Source: Nocardioidaceae bacterium | Lineage (GTDB): Bacteria > Actinomycetota > Actinomycetes > Propionibacteriales > Nocardioidaceae | NCBI GenBank assembly: GCA_020438665.1 | Contig: JAGQUE010000649.1 | Coordinates: 1-6,739 of the forward strand | Direction: 5' to 3' | DNA length: 6,739 nucleotides | In this document: positions 5,296 through 6,739 of the stretch, piece after piece | How the letters are laid out: every line of letters begins with the position of its first letter | Numbering within the stretch: the stretch's first letter is position 1 | Notes under the pieces: generated by a model | What the model saw: only the letters and a program-made list of their open reading frames with translations | The model's database searches: none | What the model was told of the DNA's origin: nothing | Position numbers and translations under genes: made by a program

Positions 5296-6739
5296 TGTCC
5301 GAGCCGGTCTCCGTCGCCCCGTCGACCCCCAAGCACCTTCACTCGCTGGGCGCCGTCATCGGCTTCCTGGTCGCCGTCGAGATCGCGAGCGGGATCCTCC
5401 AGGGCTTCTATACACCGATCTGGAAGGACATCGCGGGCCACCTGTCGATGCGCGACGCCGACGTCAACTGGTTCGAGGCGGCCCAGCTGATCGTGTCGGC
5501 GCTGGCGATCCCGCTGTTGGCCCGGCTCGGTGACCTGATCGGTCACAAGAAGGTGCTGCTGCTCTCGACGGCGATCACCGCGCTCGGGTCGTGGATCCTC
5601 GCCTTCGCGCCGTCGTTCACGACCTTCCTCATCGGGTTCGCGATCCAGGGCGCCTATGTCGTGTGGCTGCCGATGGAGGTCGCGATCATCCACCGCCGTA
5701 CGGCCGATGACCCGCGTCAGGACCGGCTGACCCGGCGTGCCGCGGGCATCTTGGTGTTCGCCCTCGAGCTCGCCGTGATCATCGGGGCCGGGGCCAGTGG
5801 CGCCCTCGTCGGCAGCCTCGGCATGGGCACGCTGCTGATGCTGCCGGCGATCGCCGTGACCATCGTGCTCGCGGTGATCTGGTTTGGCGTGGAGGACCGG
5901 CCCGGGACGGCCACCGGTGGCATCGACGTCGTCGGCCTCGCCCTGGTGACGCTGTCGCTGGGGCTCGTGATGGCCGGCCTGATCCTCATCCGGCTCAACG
6001 GCCCCAGCTATCTGCCCGCCTGGCTCCCCGTGCTGCTGGGAGCCGCCGCGTTCGTGCCGTTCGTCCGCTATGAGGCCGCACACCACGAGCCGATCGTCGA
6101 CGTACGCCTCTTCGCCGAGCCCGCGATGTGGCCGGTCCAGCTGACGGCCTTCCTCTTCGGCATGTCCGTGCTGGGCGCGCAGATCCCGCTGTCGACCTAT
6201 GCGCGCACCGACCCGGCCGAGGTGGGCTACGGGCTGGGCGCCGACGCCGGTTTCGTGACGGTGCTGATCGTCCTCTATGTCGTGACGCTCGCCCTCGGGG
6301 CGCTGACGCTGCCGCTGACGTCGCGGTTGTTCACCGCCCGCGGTGCGCTGCTGGTCGCGGCGGTGCTCGTGGCCGTGGGTTATGGGCTGTGGGTGCCGTT
6401 CCACGCCCACACCTGGCAGGCGCTGCTCAACATGGCGATCGCAGGCTTCGGGTCGGGCGCCCTGGTCGCGGCGCTCCCCGCCGCTGCGGCCGCCGCCGCG
6501 CCGCCGGCCCGCACCGGCTTCGCCACCGGGATGACCAACGGCACCAAGACCGTCGGCGGCGCCATCGCCTCGGCGATCTTCGCGATCGCGCTGGCCTCGA
6601 CGGGATCGCTGGCCGACACCGAGGCGGGCCACGCCCCGCTCAGTGGCTATCTCACCGTCTGGGCCGTCTGCTCCGTCGCCGCCCTCCTGGCCGCCCTGTC
6701 GCTCCTCGTCGTCCCGGCCGGCGCCTTCGCCGATGCCGA
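5295..6739 (+). CDS. MFS transporter, 14-helix DHA2-like (C-terminus outside window)
   Basis: This frame is open from the ATG at 5295 to the edge: 481 codons and no stop. The translation starts MSEPVSVAPSTPKHLHSL and has about 14 hydrophobic helices, the number typical of DHA2-type drug:H+ antiporters. MFS motif A is clear between helices 2 and 3 as ARLGDLIGHKKVLLL (about residues 76-90). Helix 14 (GYLTVWAVCSVAALLAAL) is already present, so only a short tail is probably missing. Helix 13 is preceded by RTGFATGMTNGTKTVGG, which resembles the motif-C-like repeat at this position in DHA2 proteins. The gene is joined to the M20 peptidase gene by a 1-nt overlap, so it may export a product of the peptidase or import its substrate; DHA2 proteins are usually exporters. 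The substrate is not predictable. A long reading frame on the opposite strand (5217-6632) is an antisense shadow. Confidence 0.88.
   Translation, partial: MSEPVSVAPSTPKHLHSLGAVIGFLVAVEIASGILQGFYTPIWKDIAGHLSMRDADVNWFEAAQLIVSALAIPLLARLGDLIGHKKVLLLSTAITALGSWILAFAPSFTTFLIGFAIQGAYVVWLPMEVAIIHRRTADDPRQDRLTRRAAGILVFALELAVIIGAGASGALVGSLGMGTLLMLPAIAVTIVLAVIWFGVEDRPGTATGGIDVVGLALVTLSLGLVMAGLILIRLNGPSYLPAWLPVLLGAAAFVPFVRYEAAHHEPIVDVRLFAEPAMWPVQLTAFLFGMSVLGAQIPLSTYARTDPAEVGYGLGADAGFVTVLIVLYVVTLALGALTLPLTSRLFTARGALLVAAVLVAVGYGLWVPFHAHTWQALLNMAIAGFGSGALVAALPAAAAAAAPPARTGFATGMTNGTKTVGGAIASAIFAIALASTGSLADTEAGHAPLSGYLTVWAVCSVAALLAALSLLVVPAGAFADA

Noticed and set aside
5217..6632. Minus-strand 471-codon open frame rich in Arg, Gly, Gln and Asp
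   Set aside because: It is antisense to the MFS gene. The plus frame shows 14 helices, MFS motif A and a good ribosome site, while the minus frame is low-complexity.
1..6739. Search for CRISPR repeats, tRNA, rRNA, insertion-sequence ends or phage genes
   Set aside because: No spaced repeats, tRNA-like arms, transposase or recombinase motifs, or flanking direct repeats were seen.

Overview
This is high-GC, gene-dense DNA with strongly G/C-ending codons and frequent GTG starts, 1-4 nt overlaps between genes and no clear Shine-Dalgarno before several starts. This points to an actinobacterial chromosome. The protein flavour suggests Nocardioidaceae or a close relative, but that assignment is an inference. 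I see no mobile element, CRISPR array, tRNA or rRNA. Seven protein genes fill the window, and two of them run off its edges.

Layout. (1) 1-1901, minus strand: an M20 amidohydrolase of the allantoate/N-carbamoyl-amino-acid hydrolase type overlaps hutF (formimidoylglutamate deiminase, 3' end missing) by 4 nt. This is a histidine-degradation segment, and the M20 enzyme may supply the final deformylation step. (2) 1998-2666, plus strand: a single nitroreductase-family flavoprotein, divergent from the M20 gene. Its C-terminal tail overlaps the end of the convergent ccdA-like gene. (3) 2616-3841, minus strand: a two-gene thiol-redox unit, with a thioredoxin-fold lipoprotein (WCPDC) followed by a CcdA-type membrane electron carrier, overlapping by 1 nt. 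(4) 3958-6739, plus strand: a second and different M20 peptidase (PM20D1/carboxypeptidase S-like), coupled by a 1-nt TGATG overlap to a 14-helix MFS transporter whose end lies outside the window.

How they work together. HutF yields N-formyl-L-glutamate and ammonia, and the linked M20 amidase is a plausible enzyme for releasing glutamate. The lipoprotein and CcdA would move reducing power from cytoplasmic thioredoxin to the cell exterior. The second M20 enzyme and the MFS protein look like a linked transport-and-hydrolysis pair with unknown substrate. There are two divergent intergenic regions (1902-1997 and 3842-3957). The first carries a G-quadruplex-type G-tract motif just before the M20 start codon. 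The second carries a small inverted repeat and a TANNNT -10 element placed for a leaderless transcript.

Most of the window is ordinary actinobacterial metabolism. I found no convincing new system. The points most worth checking are the M20 enzyme standing in for HutG, the M20-MFS pair, and an unusual Tyr codon pattern (TAT preferred, depending on the preceding base) in an otherwise G/C-ending genome.
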